The position numbers and the translations under genes are program-made. Below, in pieces: positions 1-7,577 of a stretch of DNA of 64,000 nucleotides. The notes beneath the pieces were generated by a model. It saw only the letters and a list, made by a program, of their open reading frames with translations. It was not told where the DNA came from and did no database searches. The stretch's first letter is position 1, and each line of letters opens with the position of its first letter. Source of the DNA: JADFGZ01 sp965222345 (GTDB taxonomy: Bacteria > Acidobacteriota > Terriglobia > 2-12-FULL-54-10); NCBI GenBank assembly GCA_965222345.1, contig CBDCTS010000007.1, forward strand, positions 1,426,001 to 1,490,000. The letters run 5' to 3'.

Positions 1-927
1 GTCGCCATCTACCGCCATCAAGGGCGCGGCGGCAAGGGGCGGATCGGGATGCGCACCCGCGAGGAGGATTTCGTCGAGCATCTGTTCGTCGCTTCCACCC
101 ACAGCTACATCCTGGTCTTTACCAACCGCGCCAAGGTTTACTGGCTGAAGGTCTATGAGATTCCCGAGGTGGGGGTGGCGGGCCGAGGCAAAAACATCGT
201 CAGCCTGCTCAACCTCAGCCCGGGAGAGACCGTGGCGGCTATCCTGTCGGCAAGCGATTTTTCCAGTGAGAAGTACGCCGTGATGGTCACCCGCCGGGGA
301 GTCATCAAAAAGTGCCGCCTGTCGGAGTTTGACAACCCCATGTCGCGCGGCATCATCGCCATCACGCTTGATGAGGACGACGAGCTGATCGCAGTGGGCG
401 AGACCACCGGCGACCAGTTCGTCTTTTTAGGGACGCACGACGGCAAGGCCATCCGTTTTCAGGAATCCGACGTCCGGGCCATGGGTCGCCAGGCGCGCGG
501 AGTCCGGGCCATGAGGCTCGATTCCAAGGATTACCTGGTCGGAATGGAGGCGGTGACCGAGGATGGCTGGATACTCACTGTCACGGAAGGCGGCTTCGGT
601 AAGCGAACGGAATTGGGAAAGTACCGCGTGCAGTCCCGGCGCGGCAAGGGCATCATCAACATGAAGACCACCAAGAGCAAGGGCAAGGTGATCGCCGTCC
701 TCCGGGTCGCCAAGGAAAGCGACGTGATGATCATCACGCAGCAGGGCAAGGTCATTCGCATTGAGGCCAGAAAAATCCGCTCGGCGGGCCGCAGCACGCA
801 GGGAGTGCGGCTGCTGCGCTTGGAGGAAGGCGACCGCATCGCCGCCGCTTGCCTGGTCCCGGAGGTCAATGGGAACGGGGACAACGGAGAGACCGGCAAG
901 GACGAGAAGCCGCCGTTGATTCAGTGA
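1..927 (+). CDS. gyrA: DNA gyrase subunit A, C-terminal part (truncated by window start)
   Basis: The reading frame is open from base 1, so the gene starts upstream of the window. The visible 308 codons are the C-terminal DNA-wrapping beta-pinwheel of the type II topoisomerase that introduces negative supercoils. The GyrA box (QGRGGKG) is at bases 19-39. Pinwheel blade repeats with the GRxGxG style follow, for example around codons for VAGRGKNI and GRQARGVR. The tail is short and acidic/polar. The gene ends 16 bases before a remnant of a larE-like gene. The GyrA box favours gyrase over ParC. Confidence 0.95.
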   Translation, partial: VAIYRHQGRGGKGRIGMRTREEDFVEHLFVASTHSYILVFTNRAKVYWLKVYEIPEVGVAGRGKNIVSLLNLSPGETVAAILSASDFSSEKYAVMVTRRGVIKKCRLSEFDNPMSRGIIAITLDEDDELIAVGETTGDQFVFLGTHDGKAIRFQESDVRAMGRQARGVRAMRLDSKDYLVGMEAVTEDGWILTVTEGGFGKRTELGKYRVQSRRGKGIINMKTTKSKGKVIAVLRVAKESDVMIITQQGKVIRIEARKIRSAGRSTQGVRLLRLEEGDRIAAACLVPEVNGNGDNGETGKDEKPPLIQ

Positions 928-943
928 AAATTTTCCGATCAAA

Positions 944-1093
944 ATGAGCACAACGATCCTGGAACGGAAGGCAGAGCAATTAGCCGGAAACTTGGCTGGC
1001 CTCGGTTCGCCGCTGGTGGCCTATTCCGGCGGGGTGGTGTCGTTGCGTGCTTATTCCGGGGTGCGTATACTGGCCCTTGGAGGTGGGGGATGA
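944..1093 (+). pseudogene. 5' stub of a larE-like gene
   Basis: This 49-codon frame begins like the intact larE gene 800 bases downstream. It matches the first ~30 residues up to the PP-loop start (LVAYSGGV) and then runs into unrelated sequence and stops. Bases 1001-1037 match 1786-1822 with one mismatch, while the more upstream part is diverged (about 18 of 23 aligned residues identical). The break falls in the middle of the ATP-binding motif, so the product cannot work. Its TGA overlaps the ATG of the antitoxin gene. It is probably the original gene start, left behind when a TA-bearing segment with a second larE 5' end was inserted. Confidence 0.75.
1043..1071 (+). promoter_or_regulatory. 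Candidate sigma-70 promoter of the DUF433/DUF5615 pair
   Basis: TTGCGT at 1043-1048 and TATACT at 1066-1071 are separated by 17 bases and lie 18 bases upstream of the antitoxin start. The boxes begin just after the point where homology to larE ends (1037). The TA pair therefore seems to carry its own promoter on the inserted segment. GGAGGTGGGG just before 1090 is a plausible ribosome-binding site. Confidence 0.55.
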
Positions 1094-1278
1094 AGCAAAC
1101 CCTGATCGTGTCCGATCCTGCCGTCCTGATGGGAAAACCCGTCGTTTCCGGCACCCGCATAACGGTCGAGTTGATCCTGGAGAAGTTGGCTGGCGGTGAA
1201 ACCATCGAACAAGTTTTGGAAGCGCATCCTCGCTTGACGACAGAGGGAATTTCAGCGGCGCTGGCTTTTGCCGCCTAA
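1090..1278 (+). CDS. DUF433 family antitoxin
   Basis: This 62-residue protein has the typical DUF433 pattern: an N-terminal strand region with GKPVVSGTRITVELILE, then GGETIEQVLEAHPRLTTEGISAAL, a small helix-turn-helix-like fold. DUF433 proteins are usually found upstream of DUF5615 PIN-like proteins and are taken to be the antitoxins of these pairs. It is slightly shorter than usual (about 75 residues) because the C-terminal tail after the AALAFAA helix is missing. The start overlaps the stop of the larE stub. The toxin gene follows after 44 bases. Confidence 0.85.
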   Translation: MKQTLIVSDPAVLMGKPVVSGTRITVELILEKLAGGETIEQVLEAHPRLTTEGISAALAFAA

Positions 1279-1322
1279 GCGCTTCGGGCGGATGTCCTCT
1301 ATCCCGTCGGTACTGAAGCCGA

Positions 1323-1676
1323 ATGAACCTGCTGGCCGACGAGAGCGTGGACCGCCCGATTGTCGAGCGACTGCGTCAGCAGGGCCATGAGGTGGTCTAT
1401 GTGGCAGAGTTGTCACCACGCATGGCGGACGATCAAGTGCTTCAGTACGCAAATGAACGAGATGCTTTGTTGGTGACAGCCGACAAGGATTTCGGGGAAT
1501 TGGTGTTTCGACTCGGAAAAGCGCACCGAGGCGTCGTGCTGTTGCGCTTGGCAGGTTTACCGGCGGCGGTGAAGTCTGAGACAGTCGCCTGGGTGTTTCG
1601 GGATCACGCGGTTAAGCTGGTCGGAGCGTTTAGCGTGGTTTCATCGGGGGCGCTTCGAATTCGTCCCAAGGCATGA
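1323..1676 (+). CDS. DUF5615 family PIN-like toxin
   Basis: This 117-residue protein starts MNLLADESVDRPIVERLR. The early Asp-Glu pair (D6, E7) and the later TADKDFGELVF segment carry acidic residues that match the DUF5615/Mut7-C PIN-like nuclease family. Such proteins pair with DUF433 antitoxins and are presumed RNases. The gene lies directly downstream of the DUF433 gene, probably in the same transcript. Activity is inferred from the family only. Confidence 0.85.
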   Translation: MNLLADESVDRPIVERLRQQGHEVVYVAELSPRMADDQVLQYANERDALLVTADKDFGELVFRLGKAHRGVVLLRLAGLPAAVKSETVAWVFRDHAVKLVGAFSVVSSGALRIRPKA

Positions 1677-1737
1677 TCGTTGGACCGGCGCTAGGCGCCG
1701 CAAAGCGGCTATCGAAAAGGGTACGCGCGGTTTCATC

Positions 1738-2541
1738 ATGACGGTTCCGCAAAAGGCCAGCTTGCTGGCAAAGAACCTGGCCGCTCTCGGTTCGACGCTG
1801 GTGGCCTATTCCGGCGGGGTGGATTCCGCCTACCTGGCGTGGGCGGCGCGGCAGGCGCTGGGCGACCGTATGCTGGCCGTGCTGGCCGACTCACCCAGCC
1901 TGGCCGGGTTCCAGAAAAAAGACGCCATCGAGTTCGCCCGCAAATTCGAGATTCCCCTGGAGCTGGTCCGCACCGAGGAGTTTCGCAATCCCGACTACGC
2001 AGCCAACGCCCCGGACCGCTGCTTTCACTGCAAGGAAGAGTTGTTTGAAAAGCTGGCCGAAATCGCCGGGCGGCGGGGTCTCGATTCGATTGTCTACGGG
2101 GTAAACGCGGACGACACCGGTGATTTCCGCCCCGGACACCGCGCGGCTGACCGGCACGGCGTGCGCAGCCCCTTGCTCGAAGCCGGACTCACCAAGGCGG
2201 AGATTCGGGAGCTGGCCCGGCAAGCCGGCCTGCCGGTTTGGGACCGCCCGGCCTCGGCCTGCCTTTCTTCCCGGATTCCTTACGGGACTCCGGTGACGAT
2301 TCAGAATATCAAGATGGTTGAAAACGGCGAGGACAAAATCCGGGCGCTCGGCTTCCGGCAGTTCCGCGTGCGGCACCACGGGGAGCTGGTGCGAATCGAG
2401 ATCGCCCCGGAGGAGTTGCCCAAGGCTCTTGATCCGCAGATGGCGCAGAGATTCCGGGAGATTTTCAAGCCGCTGGGCTATCAGTACGTCACGCTTGATC
2501 TGGAAGGCTACCGCACCGGCTCGCTGAATGAGGTGCTGTAG
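1738..2541 (+). CDS. larE: LarE family ATP-dependent sulfur transferase (PP-loop)
   Basis: This 267-residue protein belongs to the family that activates a pyridinium dicarboxylate mononucleotide and adds sulfur during assembly of the nickel-pincer cofactor of lactate racemase and relatives. The PP-loop SGGVDS is at residues 25-30. C95 and C98 form a CxxC, and C175 lies in the conserved PASACLSSR segment. This three-cysteine set is known in LarE proteins that bind an iron-sulfur cluster instead of sacrificing a single Cys. No larB or larC is nearby, so another PP-loop role is possible. The first ~28 codons may have been supplied by the inserted TA-bearing segment. Confidence 0.85.
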   Translation: MTVPQKASLLAKNLAALGSTLVAYSGGVDSAYLAWAARQALGDRMLAVLADSPSLAGFQKKDAIEFARKFEIPLELVRTEEFRNPDYAANAPDRCFHCKEELFEKLAEIAGRRGLDSIVYGVNADDTGDFRPGHRAADRHGVRSPLLEAGLTKAEIRELARQAGLPVWDRPASACLSSRIPYGTPVTIQNIKMVENGEDKIRALGFRQFRVRHHGELVRIEIAPEELPKALDPQMAQRFREIFKPLGYQYVTLDLEGYRTGSLNEVL

Positions 2542-2545
2542 TTCC

Positions 2546-2711
2546 GTCGCGGATGGAGAGCAGGTCAGTGAGGCGGCTGGCGATGGTCTTGTGGATGATA
2601 AGGTTTTCGACCGAAGCCCACCTGTGTTTTTCCCGGCGGCAACTGCTGCACTCGCTCCATAGCGTGCTGTTCGTAAGCCGAGAGGGAAAATTTGTTGGGG
2701 TCGAATGCACG
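2546..2711 (-). pseudogene. Remnant of a nucleotidyltransferase-type gene
   Basis: On the minus strand two adjacent frames read as pieces of one protein. FDPNKFSLSAYEQHAMERV and then QQLPPGKTQV are in one frame, and ASVENLIIHKTIASRL continues in another. The last piece resembles the SPEDLIIHKLxAxRPRDL signature near the C-terminus of small nucleotidyltransferases of abortive-infection/TA type. The frame break and missing N-terminal half indicate a decayed gene. The family guess rests on one motif. Confidence 0.35.
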
Positions 2712-2715
2712 GTTT

Positions 2716-3627
2716 CTAGCGCGACTGCATAGTGGCCCGGGCAGCCTCGATGGTTCCCACATGAATCGCAACCGTGTCGGCCACCCGCGCGGCGTAACCC
2801 CCGGCTAGCGTCACCGCCACGGGAATGTTCTTCTCGCGCGCCATCTGAAAGACGGTCCGGTCCCTCTCCCGCAGCCCTTCAAGCGTAAGCGAAAGCCCGC
2901 CCAACTGGTCCTCGCAATAAGGGTCGGCTCCCGCCAGATAGAAGATCAACTCGGATTCGAACTCATCTAAGGCGCGCTGCAGGTTCTGCCGCAGCAGGCC
3001 GAGGTACTCTTTGTCTTCGCACCCGTCGCCAAGAGGAACGTCAAGGTTGCCCGGCGGTTTCTCGAACGGGTAGTTGTTCTCCTGGTGCATGGAGAAGGTA
3101 TATACGGAGTCGTCCTGTACGAAGATGGCGGCGGTGCCGTTGCCGTGGTGCACGTCGAGATCGACGGTCATTGCCCTGGCGATAACGCCTTCGGCCTGGA
3201 GCTTGCGGATGGCAATTGCCACGTCGTGGATCACGCAGAAGCCTTCGCCGTGAGCAGGAAAAGCGTGGTGGAAGCCCCCGCCGAGATTTACCGCTATCCC
3301 TTCGGCTATCGCCTGCCGGCCCGCCAGCGTGGAACCTCCGGCGCAGAGCCACACGGCGCGGATCATCTCCGGCGAGTAGGGGATCTCCATGCGGGCGATC
3401 TCCAGCGCGGAGAGCGCGCCGCTCTTCAGCTTGCGCACGTATTCAGCCGAGTGGACCAGCATCACGTCCCGGTCTTGGACCGCCTCCGGTTCCAGAAGAT
3501 CCGCCTCGCTGGCGATCTTCTTTTCGAGCAACGCTTGACGGACCAGTTTATATTTAACGGCGGGGAAGATGTGCTGCCCCAGCTTCAGGTCGTACTGGTC
3601 TGAGTAGATCAGCTTCGGCGGCGGCAT
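2716..3627 (-). CDS. Histone deacetylase family zinc hydrolase (AcuC/HDAC-like)
   Basis: The protein has about 303 residues if started at the ATG at 3627. An earlier in-frame start at 3699 would add 24 residues that do not look like the family. The family folds as an arginase-like alpha/beta protein and removes acyl groups from lysines or polyamines using zinc. Visible signatures are the H120-H121 pair in GGGFHHAF, the metal-binding D-x-D-x-H of TVDLDVHHGNGT (residues 154-165), and a C-terminal GADPYCED and AGGY segment. The substrate cannot be told. It is divergent from purS. Confidence 0.85.
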   Translation of the reverse strand: MPPPKLIYSDQYDLKLGQHIFPAVKYKLVRQALLEKKIASEADLLEPEAVQDRDVMLVHSAEYVRKLKSGALSALEIARMEIPYSPEMIRAVWLCAGGSTLAGRQAIAEGIAVNLGGGFHHAFPAHGEGFCVIHDVAIAIRKLQAEGVIARAMTVDLDVHHGNGTAAIFVQDDSVYTFSMHQENNYPFEKPPGNLDVPLGDGCEDKEYLGLLRQNLQRALDEFESELIFYLAGADPYCEDQLGGLSLTLEGLRERDRTVFQMAREKNIPVAVTLAGGYAARVADTVAIHVGTIEAARATMQSR

Positions 3628-3713
3628 TCGGGAGCCGATTGTAACATGTGTAATCTGGACATTTTCCTGATAGGAATGGGACGGGGCCTTTGGTATCATG
3701 GGGTTTCCCTCCC

Positions 3714-3959
3714 ATGAATGCCCACGTTTATGTCAGCCTGAAAAAGACGGTGCTCGACCCCCAAGGAAAAACCATCTGTGCCTCCCTGCGCAGTCTCGGC
3801 TTCAGCCAAGTGGAGGCGGTGCGGCAGGGCAAGCATTTCCGGATACGGTTGGCCGACGGCCTCAGCCCCGCGCAGGCGCGCGAGCAGGTGGAACGCATTG
3901 CCAAAGAGGTTCTCACCAATCCGGTAATCGAGGAGTTCAGCTACCGGTTGGAAGAATAA
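3714..3959 (+). CDS. purS: Phosphoribosylformylglycinamidine synthase subunit PurS
   Basis: This 81-residue protein is the small subunit that lets PurQ deliver ammonia to PurL in step four of purine synthesis. The sequence MNAHVYVSLKKTVLDPQG and the middle GKHFRIRLADG are typical of PurS, and the length fits. The start at 3714 is chosen because the family begins with this strand. A longer frame from 3690 adds unrelated residues. purQ and purL are not adjacent here, which is unusual because purS is commonly next to purQ. Confidence 0.92.
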   Translation: MNAHVYVSLKKTVLDPQGKTICASLRSLGFSQVEAVRQGKHFRIRLADGLSPAQAREQVERIAKEVLTNPVIEEFSYRLEE

Positions 3960-4111
3960 AGAATGGGAAACAGCATTCCGAGCCCTGACCCCTTCGGCAA
4001 GCCACCTTCGACTCCGCTCCCGGTAGGCTGTGAGGGAACGGTTGGGCACTCCTGCGGGGCAATCACAGTTTGGTTGGCGGAACGTCTCGGCAGAAACGGT
4101 GAAAAAGAAAA

Positions 4112-5992
4112 ATGTGCGGGATTGTAGGCTACTTAGGAAGCAAGCGGGTGGTTCCCGTAATTCTCGAGGCATTGGAGCGGCTGGAGTATCGCGGCTATGA
4201 TTCCGCGGGAATCGCCGTGGGGAACGGCAGCGGGCAACTGCAGGTGCAGCGCGCCTCCGGAAAGCTGCGCAACCTGCAGGAGGCGGTGCGGGCGCAGCCG
4301 CTTGAGGGAACCTACGGGATCGGCCACACCCGCTGGGCCACGCACGGCCGTCCCACCGAGGAGAACGCCCACCCCCACCGCGATTGCAGCGGCCAGATCG
4401 TGGTGGTTCACAACGGCATCGTCGAGAACTATATGGCGCTCAAGCGGCTCCTTACCGTGGAGGGGCACCGGTTCGTCACCGAGACCGACACGGAGATCAT
4501 CGCGCACCTGGTCGAGAAGCACCTGGCCGGAGACGGTTCCGGAAAAACGGTCAGCCTGGAGGAGGCGGTGCAGCAGTCCGTCGTTCAGCTCAAAGGGGTG
4601 TTCGCCCTGGCTGCCATCTCTTCCAAAGACCCCAACAAGATCGTAGCCGCGCGCTCGGGACCCCCGGCCGTGGTCGGGTTGGGTGATGATGAATACTTCG
4701 TAGCCTCCGACATTCCCGCCATTCTGTTTCACACTCGAAAAATGTTTTTCCTGGCCGATGGAGACATGGCCATCCTGACCCCCGGCGGGGTGCGGCTGAC
4801 GGACTTCCAGGGACGTCAAGTCCGCCGGGAGGTCCAGCATGTCGCCTGGGACCCCATCATGGCCCAGAAGGGCGGCTACAAGCATTTCATGCTGAAGGAA
4901 ATCTACGAGCAGCCCCGGTCCGTGCAGGACACCACCCTGGGACGCATCAATCAGGGGACGGGAAAAGTAATCCTGGACGATGACGCTTGGGGCTTCACCG
5001 AGCAGGATTTCCGCAGCTTTAGGGACGTCAAGATTGTTGCCTGCGGCACCTCCTGGCACGCTGGCTTGGCCGGGAAGTTCTTGATGGAGAGTTTGGCGCG
5101 GATTCCCGTCGAGGTGGACTACGGCTCCGAGTTCCGCTATCGCGACCCCATCGTCAGCCCGGATACGCTAAGCGTGGTGGTGACGCAATCGGGCGAGACC
5201 GCCGACACTCTGGCGGCCCAGCGGGAGTGCAAACGGAAAGGCGCCAAGACGCTTGCCATCTGCAACGTGCTCGGCAGCATGGCCACCCGGGAGGCGGTCG
5301 GCACCATCCACACCCACGCTGGGCCGGAGATCGGCGTGGCCAGCACCAAGGCTTTCACCTCCCAACTGACGGCATTGTTCCTGCTGGCGGTTCACATGGG
5401 CCAGCAGCGGGGCAAAATCTCCGAGGAACAGTCGGTCAAGCTGGTCCAGGAGCTGACCAGCCTGCCCGGCAAGCTAGAGACGGTGCTGGGGCTCAGCCGG
5501 CAACTGCAGAATCTGGCGCGGCGGTTGGTCAAGTGTACGGATTTTCTCTTCCTGGGGCGCGGCATCCACTATCCCATCGCGCTGGAAGGCGCGCTGAAGC
5601 TGAAGGAGATCTCCTACATTCACGCCGAAGGGTATCCGGCCGGAGAAATGAAGCACGGGCCGAACGCGCTCATCGACGAGGACCTCCCCGTGGTGGTGAT
5701 CGCCACCCGCGAGCAGGGCAACCGGGCGAGCGAGAATTGCTATGAAAAGACCCTCAGCAACATTAAAGAGGTCAACGCGCGGGAGGGCGTGGTGATCGCC
5801 GTGGTCACCGAGGGCGACCGCGAGGTGAAGGATTCCGCCGACCACATCATCGAGATTCCCGCCGCCTGCGACCTGCTTTCTCCGATTCTGGAGATCGTTC
5901 CTCTGCAACTGCTCGCTTACCACATCGCGGTGCGCCGCGGCTGCGACGTGGACCAGCCGCGCAACTTGGCCAAGAGCGTGACGGTGGAGTAG
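4112..5992 (+). CDS. glmS: Glutamine--fructose-6-phosphate aminotransferase (isomerising)
   Basis: This 626-residue enzyme makes glucosamine-6-phosphate for peptidoglycan and other amino sugars. The N-terminal class II glutaminase begins with the catalytic Cys2 (MCGIVGYLG). Two SIS sugar-isomerase domains follow, with SQSGETADT and a C-terminal GEMKHGPNALI region. The C-terminus ends with the strongly conserved QPRNLAKSVTVE. The 3' end of glmS is also the recognition site of Tn7-type transposons, and a second copy of its last codons lies at 6629-6676. No glmS ribozyme core was seen in the 152 bases upstream. Confidence 0.97.
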   Translation: MCGIVGYLGSKRVVPVILEALERLEYRGYDSAGIAVGNGSGQLQVQRASGKLRNLQEAVRAQPLEGTYGIGHTRWATHGRPTEENAHPHRDCSGQIVVVHNGIVENYMALKRLLTVEGHRFVTETDTEIIAHLVEKHLAGDGSGKTVSLEEAVQQSVVQLKGVFALAAISSKDPNKIVAARSGPPAVVGLGDDEYFVASDIPAILFHTRKMFFLADGDMAILTPGGVRLTDFQGRQVRREVQHVAWDPIMAQKGGYKHFMLKEIYEQPRSVQDTTLGRINQGTGKVILDDDAWGFTEQDFRSFRDVKIVACGTSWHAGLAGKFLMESLARIPVEVDYGSEFRYRDPIVSPDTLSVVVTQSGETADTLAAQRECKRKGAKTLAICNVLGSMATREAVGTIHTHAGPEIGVASTKAFTSQLTALFLLAVHMGQQRGKISEEQSVKLVQELTSLPGKLETVLGLSRQLQNLARRLVKCTDFLFLGRGIHYPIALEGALKLKEISYIHAEGYPAGEMKHGPNALIDEDLPVVVIATREQGNRASENCYEKTLSNIKEVNAREGVVIAVVTEGDREVKDSADHIIEIPAACDLLSPILEIVPLQLLAYHIAVRRGCDVDQPRNLAKSVTVE

Positions 5993-6037
5993 GCATTTCC
6001 GAGCGACAATCCTGCAAGTGGGGAGAGCAGGTAGTGC

Positions 6038-6067
6038 TTGACGCCGTGGCTTTCCTCACTCAATACT
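6038..6067 (+). promoter_or_regulatory. Candidate promoter of hicBA
   Basis: TTGACG at 6038-6043 and AATACT at 6062-6067 are 18 bases apart and end 6 bases before the hicB start at 6074. If used, the message would be almost leaderless. No clear operator palindrome was found. Confidence 0.4.
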
Positions 6068-6073
6068 GTAGCC

Positions 6074-6346
6074 ATGCCGATCCGCTACATTCTCAGTGAA
6101 TACTTGGAAAGGGCGGTTGCCCAGGCGGAATTCGACAAGCTGGAGGATGGAACTTTCACTGGCCGCATTCCGGGGTGCAAGGGTGTGATTGCCTTCGGAA
6201 CCACGCTTGGCGAATGCGCCGGCGAGTTGCGTTCCACGCTGGAAGATTGGGTGATCGTCGGATTGAAGCTCGGGCATCCCCTGCCGGTCATCGAGGGTAT
6301 CGATCTAAACAAGGAACCCGCGCATGAGCCGGTGGACTCCCTGTAA
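6074..6346 (+). CDS. hicB: HicB-like antitoxin
   Basis: This 90-residue protein shows the partial RNase H-like HicB fold. It has a strand pair in DGTFTGRIPGCKGVIAFG, a helix GTTLGECAGELRSTLEDWV, and the usual LGHPLPVIEG ending. HicB blocks the HicA toxin and represses the operon. The toxin gene overlaps the 3' end by 23 bases, so the two are translationally coupled. The order antitoxin-toxin is the reverse of the classical hicAB order but is common. Confidence 0.85.
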   Translation: MPIRYILSEYLERAVAQAEFDKLEDGTFTGRIPGCKGVIAFGTTLGECAGELRSTLEDWVIVGLKLGHPLPVIEGIDLNKEPAHEPVDSL

Positions 6347-6557
6347 GCGAAGCGATTTCGTCCGGCGTCTTTACAAGCTTGGCTTTGCGGGTCCCTTCTC
6401 CGGAACCCGCCATCAGTTTATGGTTCATCGGGAATGTCGGCTTGCCATTCCCTCGAATAGGGAATACTCAGTGCCTCAGCTTCGTATGTTGATTCGAGAA
6501 GTGGAAGCCATCCTAGATTCCGAGATCACTCTGGATTATTGGAACCGGCTAGCCTGA
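6324..6557 (+). CDS. hicA: HicA family mRNA interferase toxin
   Basis: This 77-residue protein has the double-stranded RNA-binding-like fold of HicA. K8-R9 starts the first helix (SDFVRRLYKLGF). The catalytic His is H30 in SGTRHQFMVH, and VPQLRMLIREVEAI forms the last helix. It is predicted to cut mRNA when freed from HicB. A tail (DSEITLDYWNRLA) is typical of HicA proteins paired with short HicB antitoxins. Downstream is a stub of the glmS 3' end. Confidence 0.87.
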   Translation: MSRWTPCKRSDFVRRLYKLGFAGPFSGTRHQFMVHRECRLAIPSNREYSVPQLRMLIREVEAILDSEITLDYWNRLA

Positions 6558-6628
6558 TCCGTCGGAGGGCAGGTGCGCCGAATCCGGGGTGGAAAAGAGC
6601 ACCAAAGGAGACGCCCCCGCATGATCTT

Positions 6629-6676
6629 GACGGGAACCAGCCGCGCAACCTGGCCAAGAGCGTGACGGTGGCGTAG
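6629..6676 (+). pseudogene. Second copy of the glmS 3' end (stub)
   Basis: Sixteen codons read DGNQPRNLAKSVTVA and stop, against DVDQPRNLAKSVTVE at the real glmS end. Bases 6636-6677 match 5952-5993 at 40 of 42 positions. One difference is synonymous (TTG/CTG) and one changes Glu to Ala. The copy has no start and lies 36 bases before pyrE. It marks the right side of the hicBA segment and is probably the original glmS end, left behind when that segment arrived. Confidence 0.8.
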
Positions 6677-6712
6677 GGTTGCCGCCAAACTAACTCCACC
6701 AAGGGACCGCAA

Positions 6713-7270
6713 ATGCAATACCGACAGCGCCTGAAGGAAATCCTCTGCCGGAAGTCGATCCGTAAGGGAGGCTCGTTTGTCCTGGCCTCCGGAAAAACCA
6801 GCGACTACTACGCCGACGTCAAGCTGACAACGCTCGACCCGGAGGGCTCCCTCTGCACTGCGATGGCGGTCCTGGAGCTTTTCAAAAAGCTCACCCCCTA
6901 TCCGAAAGCGATCGGCGGCCTGTCGATGGGCGCCGACCCGATCGTTCCCGTGGTGGCCGCGCTGAGCCATCAGCAGGGCGGCCCGCCGGTGGCAGGTTTC
7001 CTGGTCCGCAAGGAGCCGAAGAAGCACGGCACGCGCAAGTATCTGGAGGGCTACCAGGGGCAGGCCGGCGATCCGGTGGTGATCGTCGATGACGTCTGCA
7101 CCACCGGCGGGTCAACGCTCAAAGCCATCGAGCAGGCTCAGGCAGCCGGTTTCCAGGTGATCGCTGCTGTCTGTATCGTGGACCGGGAGGAGGGCGGAAG
7201 AGAGAACATCGAAAAACATTGCCCCTTCCACGCCGTCTTTACGGCGAGTGAGCTTCTGCGAAAAAGCTGA
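6713..7270 (+). CDS. pyrE: Orotate phosphoribosyltransferase
   Basis: This 185-residue enzyme adds PRPP to orotate in pyrimidine synthesis. The PRPP-binding loop VVIVDDVCTTGGS is at residues 122-134. The N-terminal hood segment contains SFVLASGKTSDYYAD, which is diagnostic of PyrE over other phosphoribosyltransferases. The flexible catalytic loop includes RKEPKKHGT. It stands alone, separated from glmS by the hicBA insertion. Confidence 0.95.
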   Translation: MQYRQRLKEILCRKSIRKGGSFVLASGKTSDYYADVKLTTLDPEGSLCTAMAVLELFKKLTPYPKAIGGLSMGADPIVPVVAALSHQQGGPPVAGFLVRKEPKKHGTRKYLEGYQGQAGDPVVIVDDVCTTGGSTLKAIEQAQAAGFQVIAAVCIVDREEGGRENIEKHCPFHAVFTASELLRKS

Positions 7271-7328
7271 GTAAAGAAGCACATGTCAAGGAATAGTCGT
7301 GGCGATGGTAACAAGCAGGCAGGGCGGA

Positions 7329-7577
7329 TTACTTTTTGGGGTGGGACTTGATTTCGTGCAGATGGCAGGCACTCCCCTCGATGGTAAAGTAGAAACGCCA
7401 ATCCCGAGTGACCCTAGCTTGCCACATACCGGTACTTTCGTCGTACTTCTTGGCGCGCAGAGATGGGTGGCGAAGGTTCTGGGCAAGCAACGAGGCTTGC
7501 TTGTCAAAGGCCCGCTGAATCCGCACGGGAGCGGTGTTATAACTGCGAAGGAAGTGCTGCGAATAGAGCAGCTTCAT
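7329..7577 (-). CDS. RelE/ParE-like toxin
   Basis: This 82-residue protein has the RelE/YafQ superfamily pattern. Helices SQHFLRSYNTAPVRIQRAFDK are followed by strands LRAKKYDESTGMWQARVTRDWRFYFTIEG and the end HLHEIKSHPKK with a terminal His. Members cut mRNA at the ribosome. Its start overlaps the stop of the upstream antitoxin by 4 bases, so the pair is translationally coupled. Target preference cannot be told from sequence. Confidence 0.8.
   Translation of the reverse strand: MKLLYSQHFLRSYNTAPVRIQRAFDKQASLLAQNLRHPSLRAKKYDESTGMWQARVTRDWRFYFTIEGSACHLHEIKSHPKK

Noticed and set aside
944..1093. The 49-codon frame before DUF433 as a real small gene
   Set aside because: Its first part is a diverged copy of the larE start and the rest is unrelated non-coding sequence that includes the TA promoter.
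3960..4111. glmS ribozyme upstream of glmS
   Set aside because: The gap is short and I could not find the conserved core or the cleavage-site context. Only ordinary leader sequence is seen.
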